Shown one piece after another: positions 14,094 through 15,985 of a DNA stretch of 15,985 bases (within the stretch, counting starts at the first letter, position 1; every line of letters starts with the position of its first letter). Position numbers and translations under genes: made by a program. The stretch is from Oligoflexia bacterium. GTDB taxonomy: Bacteria; Bdellovibrionota; UBA1018; CAIMNF01. The notes beneath the pieces were generated by a model that did no database searches, was not told where the DNA came from, and saw only the letters and a program-made list of their open reading frames with translations. Location of the stretch: NCBI GenBank assembly GCA_903858975.1, contig CAIOKW010000256.1, forward strand, positions 1 to 15,985, read 5' to 3'.

Positions 14094-15929
14094 ATGTTCA
14101 GCCTATTGCAGCGATTTAAGCGTATTTTAGTGGGTCGCCCACTCCGCAATGAAGACCTTCATCATGAACTCCTATCCAGATGGAAGGCTCTCGCAGTTCT
14201 GTCGTCTGATGCCCTCTCTTCAGTGGCCTACGCAACAGAAGAAATCCTTCTCGCCTTGATTGCCTTTGGTACCCTTGCACTTCAGTGGTCAATCCCGATT
14301 GGTGTCGGAATTTTAGTGCTCTTGGTGCTCGTCACCCTTTCTTATCGCCAGACCATCGATTCCTATCCCAACGGTGGTGGCGCTTATGTCGTCGCAAAAG
14401 AAAACCTCGGCCAAACGGCGGGCCTGATTGCCGCAGGGTCATTACTGATTGATTATATTCTCACCGTTTCAGTTTCGGTCGCATCCGGAATGGAAAACAT
14501 TGTTTCCGCTTTTCCTTGGCTCCAAGAGCACATGATCGTTGGCGGAGTAGTCGTGATTTTCATCCTCATGGTCGTGAGCCTGCGCGGAATCAGTGAGTCT
14601 GCGACGGTTCTAGCCGTTCCCACGTACGCTTTTATTTTCTCACTCCTCTCTGTGATTTTTGTCGGAATTTACAAGACTCAAACGGGTGCCGCTTCCTTTC
14701 ATGAGGTGACGCCGGTTCAAGCCTATCCCGAACTCGCACTCCTCGTAATTCTGAGAGCCTTTGCCTCGGGTTGTTCTGCACTGACGGGTGTAGAGGCTAT
14801 TTCAAACGGAGTTCCCCTCTTTAAAAACCCTGCACAACGAAATGCAAAAAGCACCCTCACTATGATGGCTATTCTCCTTGGAGTAATGTTTGCAGGCGTA
14901 ACTTACCTCGCCCATCAGATGCACCTTCAACCAAATCCAGATGAAACCATTATTTCTCAAATGACTTCTCAGGTTTTTGGCAAATCTTTCTTTTATTATC
15001 TCACTCAAGCATCTACGGCTTTGATTTTGTTCTTAGCGGCTGGAACCAGCTATGCTGACTTCCCCCGACTCGCAAGCTTACTTGCGAAGGATCGCTTTGT
15101 GCCTCGCCAATTGGCCGCCATGGGAGATCGCCTCGTATTTTCAAACGGAGTCATCGGCCTTTCAATTGCAGCGGCATTCCTCCTCGCTATTTTTGGAGGC
15201 AGAACTCACCATTTGATTCCACTTTACGCGGTGGGAGTATTTCTATCCTTTACGCTTTCTCAATCCGGTATGGTGGTCCACCACATCCGTTACAAAGAGG
15301 AGGGATGGAGAACCTCACTCATTCTGAATGCACTCGGCGCGCTCACTACTGCAGTCGTACTTACCGTGATCGTGATCTCAAAGTTCACTCATGGTGCTTG
15401 GATGGTGATTCTTTTAATCCCGATTATTGTTTACTGCTTTAAACGGATTCATGCTCACTATGTCGCATTTGGCGCTGAGCTCGGAGCTCCGAATGCAACA
15501 GCGGACCATTTTAACGCAAGCTACAAGAACCGCATTTTGATCCCGATCTCGGGAATCCATAAAGGTGTGATTCAAGCCCTCAATTACGCTCACTCCCTTT
15601 CGGGTGATACCGAACTTTGTATGGTCGAAGCAGATCCAATGGCAGCGGAACGAGTACAACAACGCATTAAGGAAATGGGCTTAGACGCAAAGCTCACCAT
15701 TATTCCGTCCCCTTACCGAAGCGTCATTACCCCCCTCATCGACCATGTAAAACAAATTCGAAAAGACCACCCCGAAGATTTTATTACGATCTTAATTCCG
15801 GAGTTTGTCACTGCGAAATGGTATCATCAATTCTTGCATAACCAGACGGGCTTGTTCCTGAGAGCTGCCCTGATTGGCTATCGAAGGGTGGTCGTATCCA
15901 CCATTCGCTATTACCTGGAGACGACGTGA
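14094..15929 (+). CDS. KimA-type potassium/proton symporter (APC superfamily)
   Basis: A 611-residue membrane transporter. Residues 1-460 form about 12 hydrophobic segments of the APC fold; a soluble C-terminal domain of about 150 residues starts near 462, giving the two-part layout and length (607) of Bacillus subtilis KimA (YdaO). Shared stretches recalled from KimA include LVGRPL, LAVLSSDALSSVAYATE, SYRQTIDSYPNGGGAYVV, ASGCSALTGVEAISN, HLIPLYAVGVF and LHNQTG. The KimA potassium-site residues appear conserved: D39 and Y46 (D36 and Y43 in KimA), Y121, T124 and S128. Many relatives are annotated only as amino-acid permease; the close motif match makes potassium import more likely. AAGGA at 14081-14085 lies eight bases before the ATG. 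Confidence 0.88.
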   Translation: MFSLLQRFKRILVGRPLRNEDLHHELLSRWKALAVLSSDALSSVAYATEEILLALIAFGTLALQWSIPIGVGILVLLVLVTLSYRQTIDSYPNGGGAYVVAKENLGQTAGLIAAGSLLIDYILTVSVSVASGMENIVSAFPWLQEHMIVGGVVVIFILMVVSLRGISESATVLAVPTYAFIFSLLSVIFVGIYKTQTGAASFHEVTPVQAYPELALLVILRAFASGCSALTGVEAISNGVPLFKNPAQRNAKSTLTMMAILLGVMFAGVTYLAHQMHLQPNPDETIISQMTSQVFGKSFFYYLTQASTALILFLAAGTSYADFPRLASLLAKDRFVPRQLAAMGDRLVFSNGVIGLSIAAAFLLAIFGGRTHHLIPLYAVGVFLSFTLSQSGMVVHHIRYKEEGWRTSLILNALGALTTAVVLTVIVISKFTHGAWMVILLIPIIVYCFKRIHAHYVAFGAELGAPNATADHFNASYKNRILIPISGIHKGVIQALNYAHSLSGDTELCMVEADPMAAERVQQRIKEMGLDAKLTIIPSPYRSVITPLIDHVKQIRKDHPEDFITILIPEFVTAKWYHQFLHNQTGLFLRAALIGYRRVVVSTIRYYLETT

Positions 15930-15985
15930 GATTACTGATTCCATTTTTGCTCTTCTTGACAATTGATTCTTATCTTTCTTTCTCA
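15926..15985 (+). CDS. Start of a probable exported protein, translationally coupled to the potassium transporter
   Basis: A GTG at 15926 overlaps the transporter stop as GTGA. A GGAG at 15917-15920, five bases upstream, supports initiation. The 20 visible codons are open and read MRLLIPFLLFLTIDSYLSFS: a basic residue followed by a hydrophobic core, as in a signal peptide. The gene runs off the window, so no function can be given. Coupling suggests coexpression with potassium import. Confidence 0.6.
   Translation, partial: MRLLIPFLLFLTIDSYLSFS

Noticed and set aside
1..15985. Mobile element, prophage, CRISPR array, tRNA or rRNA
   Set aside because: I saw no transposase or integrase reading frame, direct repeat array, terminal inverted repeats, tRNA-like fold or rRNA sequence on either strand.

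Overview
The window looks like chromosomal core sequence from a Gram-negative bacterium of former deltaproteobacterial affinity, most likely Bdellovibrionota. I infer this from the mitochondrial-like EF-G (the spdEFG1 type of Spirochaetes, Planctomycetes and Deltaproteobacteria), moderate GC content, and the presence of Orn, NfsB-type nitroreductase and L28 of proteobacterial character. The assignment is an inference. No mobile element, CRISPR array, tRNA or rRNA is visible, and no stretch longer than about 200 bases lacks a gene.

Layout, left to right: fusA (minus, 3' end cut by the window edge); orn (plus); a paaI-like thioesterase and xth operon (minus); nagB (plus); a Crp/Fnr-family regulator (minus) divergent from a two-CBS-domain protein (plus); a PIG-L/LmbE deacetylase (minus); a HAD phosphatase (plus); a GNAT acetyltransferase and rpmB (minus); typA/bipA plus a DEDDh exonuclease (plus); a class IV-like histone deacetylase (minus); a COQ8-like ABC1 kinase (plus); an NfsB-type nitroreductase (minus); a KimA-type potassium importer and the first 20 codons of a probable exported protein (plus).

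Functional themes are translation (fusA, rpmB, typA), RNA and DNA end processing (orn, xth, the DEDDh exonuclease), amino-sugar metabolism (nagB, possibly the PIG-L deacetylase), a possible redox or stress switch (FNR-like regulator facing a CBS protein across two FNR-type half-site palindromes), and potassium import. The genes alternate strand at almost every step. Five of six convergent junctions have a gap of 9 bp or less, or an overlap.

The observations most worth following are the FNR-like regulator/CBS control region with two TTGA-N6-TCA(A/T) sites, the COQ8-type catalytic motif in the ABC1 kinase, a TCGGGTA element shared by the fusA and rpmB promoters, and the stop-codon-spanning hairpins at tight convergent junctions. 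I do not see a clearly new multi-gene system such as a defence island or biosynthetic cluster.
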